Notes: generated by a model not told the origin, from the letters alone. DNA of 36,373 nucleotides from Prorocentrum cordatum (GCA_963575745.1 CAUYUJ010004550.1:32501-68873); one strand, 5' to 3'. Shown: positions 1 to 10,123, counted from the first letter of the stretch. Made by a program: numbers and translations.

Positions 1-356
1 GGGGGAAAGAAGTGAAGGAGGATGGCGGCGACAAGGCGGCGGATGACGAGGATGACAGCGTGGATGACGAGGGGGGCAGCGACAACAAGGACGAAGACAA
101 GCACGAGGTCGAGGAGGAAGAGATGGAGGACGAGCACGAGGAGAGACGAAGCGGAGAAGGAAGAGGGGGAGGAGGAAAAGAAAGAAGACGACGAAGGAAG
201 AGGAGGGAGGGGGGAGGAGGGGGGAGGGGGGAGGAGGAGGAGGAGGAGGGAGGAGGAGGAGGAGGAGGAGAAGGAGTAGGAGGAGGACGACGACGACGAG
301 GAGGAGGAGGAGGAGCAGGAGGAGGAGGAGGAGAAACGGGCGTCAGTTCAGCGTAG
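1..356 (+). repeat. GA-rich polypurine tract, (GAG/GAC)n
   Basis: Almost pure purine on the plus strand with GAG, GAC and GGA triplets. It begins as mixed GAC/GAG triplets and becomes nearly pure GGA/GAG after about position 160. Open frames through it code only for runs of E, G, R and D and are composition artefacts. Confidence 0.9.
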
Positions 357-384
357 GCAGGCGTTCCTCGTGATGCTTTGAAGC

Positions 385-545
385 TGACCTGGGGGGTGCT
401 GGGGCCACCTTGGGGCCATCTCGGGGCATCCCGGGAGGCCTTGGAGGGGTCCCTCGGGGTCCTCTTGGGGCCCCTGGGGGTCCTCTTGGGATGCCTGGAC
501 GTGCCTTGGGAAGCTGCGAACGCTCTCTGAAGCCGCCTTGGCGCC
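385..545 (+). repeat. Degenerate GGGGCC/CTTGG repeat
   Basis: Loosely repeating 12-16 nt units built from GGGGCC, CTTGGGG and TCCTCTTGGG. The same pattern recurs at 762-900, and in reverse orientation at 15180-15860 and 20700-20860, so it is a family rather than chance. No protein-like frame is convincing. Confidence 0.65.
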
Positions 546-562
546 ACCGTGGGCCGTCTTTG

Positions 563-762
563 GGGGGCCACCTGTGAACCCTACCCCCTACCCCCCACGA
601 CTTCTGAGGGGGAGGGGGGGGGTCACTTCGTTCGGAGGCTCCCGAGCCAAGTGACCCCCCCCCCTCCCCCTCAGAAGTCGTGGGGGATATGGGGTAGGGT
701 TCACACGGAGGAGAAAGAGGAGGAGGAGGAGGAAGAGGAGGAGGAGGAGGAGGTGGCCCCCT
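563..762. mobile_element. Foldback element, copy 1, arm split by GAG repeat
   Basis: The left arm from about 563 reads GGGGGCCACC then TGTGAACCCTACCCC. The inner part pairs with 657-705 around a short loop. The right arm is interrupted after 705 by about 45 bp of GAG-type repeat and resumes at 752-762 with GGTGGCCCCCT, the complement of the left end. It matches the uninterrupted copy at 5259-5406 in both arms and in the CACTTCG/CCCGAG loop. No clear target duplication remains. The 563-762 limits assume the final GGTGGCCCCCT is the displaced arm end. Confidence 0.75.
707..751 (+). repeat. (GAG)n microsatellite inside foldback arm
   Basis: About 45 bp of GAG/GAA triplets lie exactly where the uninterrupted family copy has no extra sequence. 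It therefore looks like an expansion or insertion within the right arm. Confidence 0.8.
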
Positions 763-900
763 GGTCCTGGGGCTCTCTCTCGGGCCGGCGGGGGGCCTCT
801 CGGGGCGCTCTTGGAGGCGCCTTGGGGAGCCACCGTGGGGCCCTGCGTGGGGCCTCTCGGGACCATGCGAGGCCACGGTGGGCCCCGCCAAGAGCGATTC
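762..900 (+). repeat. Degenerate GGGGCC/CTTGG repeat, second block
   Basis: Same loose repeat as 385-545 (GGGGCC, CTCTCGGG, CTTGGGG), resuming right after the foldback element. The foldback probably inserted into an existing block. Confidence 0.55.
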
Positions 901-912
901 CAAGACGAGGCT

Positions 913-1070
913 GTTTCGAGCCCGTCCCTCCACAGGAAGAATATTCGAAAACAGCCCACAAAGAGTCTGGGGACTATCATTTCAATATGTTTGGACCGTT
1001 TGGAAAATATTGTTGGGGTATCTGTAAATCTGTCGTCGAAAATCCCCCTGCAAGAGGACACGCCAGACTT
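913..1070. mobile_element. MITE-alpha, decayed copy
   Basis: The left end (TTCGAGCCCGTCCCTCCACAG) and the right end (GTCGAAAATCCCCCTG ... ACACGCCAGA) are inverted relatives of the arms of the intact copy at 20180-20393. The centre carries AGTCTGGGGACTAT, identical to the centre of both other copies. Several substitutions and small indels mark it as an old copy. Confidence 0.7.
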
Positions 1071-1228
1071 CAAGCCATGTGTTTGAAGATCTCCCGAACG
1101 AAACGGCCATTTGGACACAGCGGACCGGACAAGAGCGGGAAGCGTCGTTCTTGGTTCCACGAGTTTGTCAGAGAAAGTCCTCTTGAAGACGTCGAAGAAT
1201 CGGATTAGAAACACATAACAAACGACCA
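1071..1228. other. Unassigned stretch
   Basis: Non-repetitive DNA between MITE-alpha and the long dispersed repeat. Frames are open on both strands, but none has recognisable motifs or convincing splice sites. Confidence 0.5.
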
Positions 1229-3620
1229 ACAGAATTGATGGGGAAACATTGTGTTGATCTGCCGCGCTCCTGTAATCTGCCGCGTTCCTGTGGTCTGCCG
1301 TGCTCCTGTGGTCCGCCGTGCTCTTAAAATATGCCGCGATGGTGTGTGGTCTGCCGTGTTGGTCTGCCGTGCTCCGGTGGTCTGCACTACTGGAATGCCG
1401 CCGTGCTGCGCTCTGCCGCGCGTCCGCCGCGTTGATGCCGTCTGCCGCGCGGGTCTGCCGTGTTGTTGTCTACCGTGCTGGTCCGCCGCGCTGGCCCGAA
1501 ATCTGCCGTGCTGGTCTGCCCGATGCTCTTGGGGGCTGCCGCGGTGGCCTGCCGAGCTGACGTGGTATGCCGAGTTGGAATGCGATAAAATACGGGGCCC
1601 CAAAGGCAACAAATAGAAGGAGGGAACGGCCAGTTAACCCTTCCAACCCCAGCAGAGGGGAGGGGGGCCACAGGGCCCAAGGGAAAAGGCCCTGACCAAT
1701 CTACACCTCCGAAGCAGTGCTACGGGTGAGCGAGGCGCGGCTCCCACCTGGCGGCCGCTGACAACCACGATCGACGCCCACCCTCGATGACCCAGGCGCG
1801 CCCCGATGCAATGGGCAAGGCACCTGGCGGATGCGCCCCGATCGCGTGGGGATGGCACTCGCCGCTCAGCAAACGGAGAACCGCTTTCTCACTTTTGCGC
1901 ACAGGCCGGCCGAGCAGCCAAGCGGCCGAGCGGGCAGGCTGTTCAACAACTGGCGGCAAACCCGGCGCTAAACCGTGCGGGGCGCAGCCGTTTCAGTCCC
2001 GTCCGCCAGGCAGTCCGCGTCGCTGCCGAAGGCGACGGCTTGGCCGCGCAGCCGCGGTTATCAGGTTCCGCAAGCTGCTCCTCCGAGCGCCCAGGCGCCA
2101 CCTCCTCACGGTCGAAGGGATCATGGCCCAGTCCCCCATCGCCATCAGCCGCGACAGGGGAGACACGTTCTGCTCCCGAAGGGCAGGAGGCCCCCCGCGA
2201 TCGACCTCACCTCCCTCGGGCTGCACCTTCACGCAAGCCAAGCATCGAATTTTGGCATTCTGCAGGGATCTGCTGCAATTGCCTGCGCGGCGCCATGGTC
2301 TCCTGCGCCTCCTTCCGCAGCAGCATCGGCGCCTGCCAGCACCGTCATGGCTGCTACGGCCGCCGCCACTGGCCAGCCCCGCAGCCCCAGGGCTGCCGCT
2401 GGCTTCCGAGCTGCCAGCGCAGAATGAGTCGGTCTGGCGGAGTTGCCGACCCCGTTCGACGCGTTCGACACACCCTGCTTGCCGCTGCCCTGGCTGGGCG
2501 AAATGGGGGCCCGCCTATGGGGAGCGCCGGAGCGGGCCAGAATGCCGCGGTCGTTATCGACCACCCTGGTCTACCGCCTGCATCTCAGTGGTAGGCCGTT
2601 GGCAGCGGCCTCGGGACTGGGAAGCCGCCGCGCCCTGGGGCCCCTAGGCGTCGTTCCCTCGATGATCGCGCTGTCCTCGCTCCAGCAAGCAGCCGCCCCA
2701 CCGCATCGTCTCGCGCGCTGGCCTCGAGGATGCGCACCCGCTGCCAGCGCCGGGCGCGATCGCACCGTGCTCGCTGCAATGCGCGCTCGCAGATCTCCCC
2801 CGCCAAGCGCCCGCGCTCGCTGACCGCCTGGTCGGCCGCCAGCCCGACGAAGTGGCCCTCCATCTCGTCGGAGAGGAGAAGAGCCGCGATGCGCGCCGCA
2901 TCCAGCGGCAGCGCGCCAACCCATCGCCGACGGGGCCAAGGCGCGCGCCCCACGTCCTCGCGAGCGCGGAGACGCGGCCCTCGGACTCGCGCGCTCCGGG
3001 GGTAGACCACGCAGCGCCGCGCTCCAATGCGGGAAAGGCGCGCGTGGACCATCGCCCACAAGCATGAATTCGGCCCGTTGGGAGCCCACCTCTCTCCCCG
3101 CCGCGGCGGGGGCGCGACGCCGCGGCGCCGCCGCCGACGTTGACCTCCTGGATCGCGACGCCGCCGCAGGCGCGCAACATCCAGTCCGCAACGTCATCGC
3201 CGCCCCCGGCCGTCTGCAGCGGGCACGGGTCGCGCCCCACCGAGCCAGAGACGCGCGCCGCCAAGTTGCCGTCGCCGCCCGCCCAGGGCCGGCCGAAGGA
3301 GGGGTCCCAGCCTGAAGCGCGCAGGCCCGACACCCACGCAGCTTGCCAACACCAGCGGCACGTTCCTGCTTGGCGCCCGGAAGGGCCGCGGGCCCTCCCC
3401 GCCCCACTGGCCCTTGGGCCCACGGCGTCCAGCACCCCCGGCAGCTCACGCTGCACGCGGCGCCTTCATAACACTCCTCCCCCGGGGCATCGGCCACCCG
3501 CCCGTCGGCGGCCCAGGGGGGCGGAGTGCCACAGGACGGCGCTTCGGCGACCCACCAGTCGGCAGCCCATCGATCGCGGCTCGCGGCACCGTTGCCTGGC
3601 GGCTGCGCGAAACGACCCCC
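1228..3620 (-). mobile_element. Long dispersed GC-rich repeat, copy 1 (retroelement-like remnant)
   Basis: Collinear with 6468-8570. Shared landmarks in order are a CAGAATTGAT-like start, a TCTGCCG minisatellite, a CTTCCAACC block, GATCGACGCCCACC, CTCACTTTTGCGC, GTCCGCCAGGC, CCCCATCGCCATCAGC, TCGGGCTGCACC, CTGGATCGCG and GCAACATCCAGTCCGC. On the minus strand both copies encode short similar peptides such as VADWMLR and QLMAMG/RLMAMG, but frameshifts and stops break each. I could not recognise reverse transcriptase, integrase or protease motifs, so 'retroelement' is inference from size, repetition and decay. The minus strand is chosen because the conserved peptides read that way. Confidence 0.55.
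1245..1580 (+). repeat. TCTGCCG minisatellite, array 1
   Basis: Imperfect tandem units of about 15 bp built on GTCTGCCGTGCTCCT and GTCTGCCGCGCTGGT, with drifting spacers. The array lies at one end of the long dispersed repeat, and a related array occupies the same place in the second copy. Confidence 0.85.
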
Positions 3621-4690
3621 CCGACGCCATCGGGGGCTCGCGCCGCTCACCCCAGACGGCGTTCCTGCTGCACGGCGGCCGCACCACTGGTCTGCTCAGT
3701 CCTCGCGCACCGCTGCAGAATGTTGCCTTCTGGCCCAAGGCGGGGCCGCGGGAAGGCCCCGGCCCGCCCTGCACCACTAGGCGCCGGGCACTGGCAAATC
3801 GAATGCCGCCCCTCTGGCCGAGAGACGCGGGCCCGGCAAACCGTCGCAGTCATCGCCTATCGCCCATGGCTCACGTCAACGAGAGCTGGCTCGCCACGTC
3901 GCCCTCCAAAGGGCCGGTTCTGCAGGCGAGCGCGGCGCGTCATCGCCCACCGCGGGGCTCTGACCAAGGCCCTCTCCATCCGAAGAAAATCTCGGACCGA
4001 GAAGATCCGCGCCAAGGCTTAACCCCTCCGTGTCGGCATGGAGCAGGCCGCGCGACACCAGCGCGGCTTGCCACCTCAGGCGGAACCACTCGGCACGAGG
4101 TCCATGACTGGGCGCGTCGCCAGCCCCGCCCGCCCCCCTTTATCCCCCGCGCCAGCAGAACCCCTCGACCCGAGTTCAAATGCTGGCTGCGCGTCGCTGG
4201 CACTGCCAGGCAGGACATGCACTTCTGTCGGGTCCTCGACTGGGCTCGTCCTCGCACTCCTGCGCCAGGGGCCACGCGGGGGGCGGCGGGCCTCGCCGCC
4301 GCGGGCCGCTGATTCACAACCGCAACACCCTGTGATCGGCATCGTGGATCATGGCGGCTGCGCGACTCGATCTGCCGGCCGCTGAGCGAGTCGACCCGGG
4401 CCGGGAAACCCTGCGACTCGGCTCGGTGGCCACCAAGCGCGGGCGCGGATCTCCGTCGCGAGCAGCTCCGCGGCGAAGTCCGTGGACGCCCCGACGCAGT
4501 CGTTGCGCGCATGCTGGAGCACCCCCGACACGCGCGCACGCACCGGCGGCCCCGCTGGTCCGCAGCGTCGGACTCCTCGCCGAGCCCGAGGTCTTGGATC
4601 CACCTCCTCGCCCACCTGGCGGCCCCCTGTTCGACGCGGGGGCCGGCCTCCTGTTGGCCCGCTCGAGCTCCATGCACCGCCTCCGCCCCC
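3620..4690. other. GC-rich stretch without a recognised gene
   Basis: Very GC-rich sequence between the first long repeat and its partial third copy. Long frames are open on both strands, as expected from base composition. A short piece near 4165-4220 resembles 17110-17165, which hints at further decayed repeat DNA. I see no catalytic motif or clear splice pair. Confidence 0.5.
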
Positions 4691-4900
4691 GGTCGTCTGC
4701 AGGCTGCCCGGGCAACGAAGCGGCGCCCGCTCTGCCCCCCCCCATCCTGCCCGTCGGCGGCCCGGGGGCGGAAAGCCGCAGGACTGGGCGTCGGCGGCCC
4801 GCCCGTCGGCGGCCAGATGGCCGCGGCATTCAGCGCCGCCTCTGGCGGCCGCCGGCGGCCCCGCCCCCCCGACGCCGCCGGGGGTGCAGAGCGAAGCTCG
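4690..4900 (-). mobile_element. Partial third copy of the long dispersed repeat
   Basis: The CCCGTCGGCGGCC, GGACTGGGCG and CCGCGGCATTC landmarks align with 3480-3600 and with 8440-8560 in the two longer copies. Only the terminal part of the repeat is recognisable here. Confidence 0.45.
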
Positions 4901-5251
4901 CGCCGCCCATCTCAAACGGACGCCCCCGTTCGAGCCTCGCCCCTTCTCTAGGCTTCTCCCCCGGCCCACTTCTCGTCCTCTTCGCCCGCGCCAGCGGTTA
5001 GGAGGGGTCCCGCTGCGGCCCCGCCGCTGCCCGCCCAGGGTGGGCTGGCGCACGGAGGACCGACGCCCGCGGCCTCCTCTGCCAGCCCCTGCACATCGCC
5101 GCTGCCGATGGGGCCAGGACGATGCGTTCACGCCCCCCTCGGATGGCCCCAGGCCGCCGTTTCGACGCCGGCGAGGGCCCTGCCGGGGCCGGGGGATGGA
5201 CTTCCTCGAGGTCGTCGCCGAGTTCGACGTCGGCGCCCGGGCCGTCGAGAC

Positions 5252-5258
5252 GGCAGCT
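5252..5258 (+). repeat. Target site duplication, left (GGCAGCT)
   Basis: GGCAGCT stands directly before the left end of the foldback element and is repeated exactly at 5407-5413, directly after its right end. Confidence 0.8.
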
Positions 5259-5406
5259 AGGGGGCCACATGCGAACCCTACCCCTACCCCCTACGACTTC
5301 TGGGAGGGTGGGGGTCACCTCGCTCGGGAGCTCCCGAGCGAAGTGAACCCCGCCCTCCCCCTCAGAAATCGCGGGGGGCAGGGGTAGGGTTCGCATGTGG
5401 CCCCCT
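5259..5406. mobile_element. Foldback element, copy 2, with 7-bp target duplication
   Basis: 148 bp that is almost wholly an inverted repeat. The ends are AGGGGGCCACATGCGAACCC and its complement. The arms run inward through a CCCCTACGACTTCTG-type block to a central GCTCGGGAGCTCCCGAGC palindrome. It is flanked by GGCAGCT on both sides. There is no coding capacity, so it is non-autonomous. The same arms occur at 563-762. Confidence 0.88.
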
Positions 5407-5413
5407 GGCAGCT
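5407..5413 (+). repeat. Target site duplication, right (GGCAGCT)
   Basis: Exact copy of 5252-5258 on the other side of the foldback element. Confidence 0.8.
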
Positions 5414-6250
5414 CTCCAGGCAGAACTCGGGCGACGACGGCCGCGGCGTCGCGGAGCGGCGAATCCACCGCTCGAAATTCCCAGCCCGGCGGGCTTCCTG
5501 CTGGCTGGGCACTGGGCCACGCACCGCGATCTCTGCCGCCTGGCGGCGCTCCTCGTCTTGGCCCGCCTGCTCGGGCGCCTTCTCGAGCTTCCCGCCGGGG
5601 GGGCCCTCGGCTTCGCCCTGCCCCTGGACACGCGAATCATGGGCCGCGCGAGCCCGCTGGGCCCCGACGACGGCCACCAACGCTTGCTGCTCCTTCTCCA
5701 TGGGCTTCGCGGGCCGCTGCGAGCCTGCGCCCAGCCGCCCATCTCCCTGGTTTCACGGCGCATCCTGGCCGCACTCGAGAGGCCTGCCGCCCCGGCCTCG
5801 GTCGCTGCAGCATCGGCCTCGGCCAAGTCGCCCGTCGCATAGAGCAGCTGGCAATCAAGCTCGGCGACGCAGCTGGCCGAGATCAGGGGGCAGTTCCGAG
5901 CGGATGGCACCGAGGCACCGACCGCCTCCGAGAGCTCCAGGACGAGGTCGCCCAGGCCGCCCAGGGCCGACTCACCTTTGCCACTGCCAGCCGCCCCCGC
6001 AGCGACGCCGCGGCCACTCGTGCGCCCGCTGGCCATGCTCGCTGCTGAGGCTGACTCACAGGCGGCCGACGTCCCACGCGCCGCCGCCCCACGGGCCCGG
6101 ATCTGGGGGTGCCTCGTCCACGCCGCGGGGTCCGCCCCGGGCGCGCCGGGGGCGATGGGCCGCTCCGGGGCCCCTTGGGCCTCGCCCGCGGCGCGCACCC
6201 AGGCCGGCGCCTCGCCCTTGCAGCCGATGCAATCTGAACGCGCGCACCAG
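5414..6250 (-). other. GC-rich stretch with broken minus-strand frame
   Basis: A minus-strand frame open from about 6198 includes helix-like text such as LGDLVLELSEA and LLYATGDLAEADAAA. A different minus frame lower down (about 5701-5410) reads as a charged coiled-coil-like segment beginning MEKEQQALVAVVG. One frameshift or intron would join them. This could be a decayed gene or a gag-like part of the neighbouring repeat. No family is recognised, and the high GC makes open frames cheap. Confidence 0.2.
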
Positions 6251-6467
6251 TTCCACTTTAGGAATTACAACGCGCCGCGCACCCAGCGGCGCCCACGCTT
6301 ACCAGAGCTCCCAGCAGCCGCCCCATCGCGCCCGCCCGGGCGCGCGCCCGCCCGGGCGCGCGTCCGCCCCTCCACATGCAAAACACAATCTGGGCTCTTA
6401 GCCAGGAGGCCCTCGCACCCAGAGCGCCGCGCCGCGCCAGAGGTCGTCGGGCGCCCCGTGGCCTTGA

Positions 6468-8570
6468 GACAAATTGATACAGAGTCTGCAATGCTGGTCC
6501 GGCGCGCCCCCGCGGCCGGCCGCGCGGGTCTGCCACGCTGCCATGGTCTGCCGTGATAGTCTGCCGTGTTCCTTGAGCCCCTGAGGTCTGGCCCATGCTC
6601 CTGTGGTTTGCCGTGCTGGTGAGCCGTGCTCTCGTGGCCTGCCGCGTTCCTGATGTCTGTCACCTTTCCGTGGTCTACCGAGCTCCCGCGGTCTACCTTG
6701 CACCTGTGGAATCGAAATGAGGCGCGGGGCCCGACTTGCAAGAAGAGACAAAGAAGGCCCGCTGGCCCTTCCAACCGCGCAGGGGGGGGGCCCAAAGGGG
6801 AAAGGGCCGACAGACCCCGATCCTCCATCTCCGAAAACACCCCTACGCGCGAGCCAGGCGCGGCCACCACCTGGCAGCGACAACCGACCAGGATCGACGC
6901 CCACCACCCTCTAGGCCACTGGGCACGCACCGTAGCGGGGAAGGCACCAGACGGCCGCGCCCCAATCACGCGGGGAAGGCGCTCGTCGCGCAAGCAAACG
7001 GGGAACGCCCACTCACTTTTGCGCTCAGGGCGGACGACCTGGCAAGCTGCACTTAGCCTCAGCTGCCGCTGTCTTCGCCGCCGCAGCCTCAACTGCCCCT
7101 CGGGCGGCGGCGGAACAGCAGCTGGCTCCTCAACGCGGGGCGCCGCCACCTCGCCCCAGTCCGCCAGGCCGCCCTCGTCGAAGCCGAAAACGGCGAGCCT
7201 TGCAGCGCTGCCGCGTCCCTCGGACAGCCGGGTCGGCACCTCCGCGCACCCTGGCGCCGCATCCCCACGGGCGCGGCTCGCGCCCCCATCGCCATCAGCT
7301 GCGACAGGGGCGGCGCGAATCCCTCCTGGCACGGCGAGAGACCCACAGGGATCACCGGCACTTGCCTCGGGCTGCACCCCGACCCAAGCCAGGTAGCAGA
7401 GCTCGGCCTCCTCGGGGAAGGGTTCGATGGCACGCGGCCTCTCGCCCAGCTTCTTCTGGTGGCAGCCCAGGCGCAGCCCGCGCCCCCCGAGGCCCCTCCG
7501 GCCTCTGCGCCACTTGTCGGCGCCTCCGCGCCCTGGGCTGGCCGCCTTCAAGCATGGCCCAGCGCCGCCCCTGCCGCCGAGCTCCATGCAGACCCCTCAC
7601 AACGCACAGAATATCGGCCCGTTGTGGTCATCGCCCTGCCCGAGACGCCAGCAGGCCAGCTCGCGGCCCATGACGGCGACGGCCGCGGCGCCAACGCTGA
7701 CTCCCCAGGCACTGGCAGCCGACCTGCTGCCGTCGAGGCTCTGCTGCTGGGCCGCCAGCTCGCCGGGGCGGGCTGGCCCCACCTCGGCCTCAGCGGAGGT
7801 GGCCCTGATGCGCCCTTCGCCCCCTGAGATCCCCCGGGCGCCTTTGGCAGCGAAGAATTTCAGCAGGATGGAGGCACGCGCGAACCACCAAGCGAAACTG
7901 CCGCTGCCTGGCAGCTGTCGCTCCGCGATCTTGCCTGCATGGCGCAATGCACGAGCCGTCCAGGCCCCCTAATTCGACCGCCGCGCGGACCTGCGCCCTC
8001 TGGCGCGAGTTTGGGCCGCCGGTGGCCGTCGCGCGCGCCTTGCCGCCGCGGCGGCCCGACGCCACGAAGCTGCAACCGACGCTGACCACCTGGATCGCGG
8101 GGCCGACGCAGATGCGCAACATCCAGTCCGCGACACCCCAAGCGTCCTTGGCCTTCTGCTGCGGGCACAGGTCGCACCGCGCTGAACCGCAGACGCACGC
8201 CACCAGGTCGGGGCCAGCCAACAGGCGGGTCGAACGCCGAGCCGCCCAGGAACAGCACCCCGCTCAGCCTGCAAACGCCAACGGCCCGTTCCTGCCCGGC
8301 GCCAGCCGGGGCCACTGGAGGTGCCTGGCCCATCCCAGCCCGACCAGACGCTGGCCAGGCCACAGCCCGCCGCGCCCACCGCCCCCGGCAGCTCGCGCTG
8401 CGCAGCGGTGCCTCCGCTGCACTCCGCCCCTGGGGCGTCGGCCGCCCGCCCGCTGGCGCCCCAGAGGGGCGCATTGCCGGGACTGGGCGACGGCCACCCG
8501 CTCGGCGGCGGCCAGTCGACCGCGGCATTCGGCACCGCGGGCGCCGCCCGAAACGCAACTCACCCGACAC
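6468..8570 (-). mobile_element. Long dispersed GC-rich repeat, copy 2
   Basis: Direct, diverged repeat of 1228-3620 with the same order of landmarks (see copy 1). Minus-strand peptides VADWMLRICVG and LAWVGVQPE correspond to VADWMLRACGG and LACVKVQPE in copy 1. The frame is less broken here: one minus frame is open from 7587 to 6265, although the part through the minisatellite is not meaningful protein. The two copies could be tandem duplicates, independent insertions or very old terminal repeats of one element. Confidence 0.55.
6530..6710 (+). repeat. TCTGCCG minisatellite, array 2
   Basis: Imperfect units such as GTCTGCCGTGATA, GTTTGCCGTGCTGGT and GTCTACCGAGCTCC, related to the array at 1245-1580 and in the same position relative to the long repeat. 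Confidence 0.8.
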
Positions 8571-8741
8571 GATCGGGGAAGAGAATGGGGCTCACGCCGT
8601 TATCCCGGACGGCCGCTCGGAGGGCACGGCGGTGGCTCAGCTGGCCAGCGCCTGCCGGCCCAAGCCAGGGCCACGAGACGGCCCTGACTCATCTCCTCCT
8701 CCCGTTATTTTTCCTCCTTTCCACCTCCTCGCCCCCCGCGC

Positions 8742-8870
8742 CCCCTCGACAAATACACAATATTTGCAAGCTAGGCAGCTGGCTACGGCAAGCACGCCTA
8801 CCCAGATGGCCTTCCATCCAAGGTGGTAGTCCTCCCATAGGTGTACGAGGTAATAGGTGCCAGGGGCACA
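8742..8870 (-). pseudogene. Protein-like segment with one hydrophobic stretch
   Basis: The minus frame reads CAPGTYYLVHLWEDYHLG followed by a hydrophobic stretch, AIWVGVLAVASCLACKYCVFV, that could span a membrane. Its aromatic content differs from the R/A/P-rich artefact frames nearby. It may be a further exon of the broken gene at 8956-9790, in a different frame. No splice pair was found with confidence. Confidence 0.25.
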
Positions 8871-8955
8871 TCGACGGCGTTGCTTTGACCAGGAGCCTCG
8901 GGACCGCCGCGGGTTCCGACCACGAAATGAATTCCTCCTCGTCAGCGTATTGGGT

Positions 8956-9429
8956 TCAGTCTTTCGTCGCGTCGTTGTGGCATCCGCCACATTCGGTAAA
9001 TCCCACAACGTACTTGTGGGAATGCACGTCGTACGTCATGGCGTCAGCGTATTGAATATCAGCGACCAAAGGATCGTCAAGAGGAGCGCACATTGGAATC
9101 TCGTTATGCTGGACTGAAGGTGATGAGCGGGTGTGCCGACACGTTCCATGTATCGAACACAGACAGTCCCTGGTCTGTTTCGTTTCCTTGTGAGAGCTGA
9201 CAATATAATCGCCAAACCCCCATGCAAACTTCCCGCAGCTCTGTTGTTCCTCCCAAGACTCTCGTAACATATCGACGAGTAGCTCCGGACCCATGACCGG
9301 AGCCGCTGGTGTGAACGCTGTGTAAGCGCTGCCCATGCTACGCGGTTGACTACAGTTCCGCTGACGTCTCCACTGATGGGTGCGGGAGTGGCCTCGGGAT
9401 CCACGAACAGCTAAGCATAGTCTGAGCAC
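8956..9429 (-). pseudogene. Protein-like open frame with CGGCH motif, possible exon
   Basis: Open minus-strand frame ending in a stop at 8956. The most protein-like part starts near a Met at 9294 and includes GPELLVDMLRESWEEQ, PLDDPLVADIQYADAMTYD and VGFTECGGCHNDATKD. CGGCH fits a CxxCH haem-attachment pattern, but a single instance is weak evidence. It lies downstream of the HxxHH-containing frame at 9350-9790, in another frame. The two may be exons of one gene or pieces of a pseudogene. Part of 9295-9429 is probably non-coding. Confidence 0.3.
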
Positions 9430-9790
9430 GCCGCGGGTGAGAGACGGAGAGGAAGGGCGGGTCGCCGTCTTTGTAAATCTTGAAATCGTAATTGATGAGG
9501 TTGTCGTAATCAGGGGTAAACATGTGGTCGCCGTTCATGCACGTGTTGTCGTAAAACGAATGGTGCACATCATGGTCCGCAGGTCCTGGAAGCAGTGGGG
9601 ATACTTCCCCGCTGGCGTGCAGGAGGTGCGTGGTTACGGCGAGCAGCATGGTGCTGAGCCATGAGGTCGAATACGGAGAGGTTGTGAAGCCGGTGCCGAG
9701 CAGGAACGTACATCCCCAGGCCGAAAGATTTTCCTCTTGGGCTTGAAGTATGAGGACATCTATGGATCCAATTGGATCCCTCTTGCGGGC
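9350..9790 (-). CDS. Possible exon of a fatty-acid-hydroxylase/sterol-desaturase-like membrane protein
   Basis: A 146-codon minus frame opening just after ATTATTATAG, which can serve as a 3' splice site; the codon before it is an in-frame stop. It reads through a hydrophobic stretch (WGCTFLLGTGFTTSPYS, then MLLAVTTHLLHASGE) into PADHDVHHSFYDN. An HxxHH box after a membrane segment is typical of the di-iron fatty acid hydroxylase/sterol desaturase superfamily, whose members oxidise lipids in the ER membrane. The other two histidine boxes are not visible, so the assignment is tentative. The last about 30 codons before the stop at 9350 look non-coding. It may be an exon of a larger gene or a fragment. 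Confidence 0.3.
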   Translation of the reverse strand, partial: ARKRDPIGSIDVLILQAQEENLSAWGCTFLLGTGFTTSPYSTSWLSTMLLAVTTHLLHASGEVSPLLPGPADHDVHHSFYDNTCMNGDHMFTPDYDNLINYDFKIYKDGDPPFLSVSHPRRAQTMLSCSWIPRPLPHPSVETSAEL

Positions 9791-9899
9791 CTATAATAAT
9801 AATTAACATCCGGGACCCAGGGGAAATGGGATCCGCGGAACACCGCGAGTGAAGCATCATGCTATCCACAGAGCTGTGGATCTGCAGACCAATGCTGTG

Positions 9900-10085
9900 G
9901 GGAGAGAGGAGGAATAATCAGGGAAGAGAGGGGGAAGGAAGAGAAAGAGGAGGAGAAGGAGGATGAGGGAGGAGGGAGGAGAGAGGAGGGAGGCGGACGG
10001 ACGAAGGAGGGAGGAGGAGGAGGGAGGAGGTGGGAGGAGGAGGGGGGAAGTGGGAGGAGGAGGAGGAGGAGAGGAAGGGATGAGG
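9900..10085 (+). repeat. GA-rich polypurine tract
   Basis: GGA/GAG-rich plus strand with few pyrimidines. Frames here code only for low-complexity E/G/R (plus) or P/S/L (minus). Confidence 0.88.
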
Positions 10086-10123
10086 GAGGGCGAGGACACA
10101 CAAGCAAAGTGTCCAAGTCGGAA

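Noticed and set aside
3064-4312. Long plus-strand frames in the GC-rich block
   Set aside because: Composition is R/P/A/G-dominated and equally open in other frames. The repeat alignment points to the minus strand.
1228-8570. The two long copies as terminal repeats of one retrotransposon
   Set aside because: They are too diverged to show ends, no target duplication or primer-binding site was seen, and no polymerase lies between them. Left as a possibility only.
8956-9010. CGGCH as proof of a c-type cytochrome
   Set aside because: A single CxxCH in an uncertain exon, without a distal ligand or signal peptide, is too weak.
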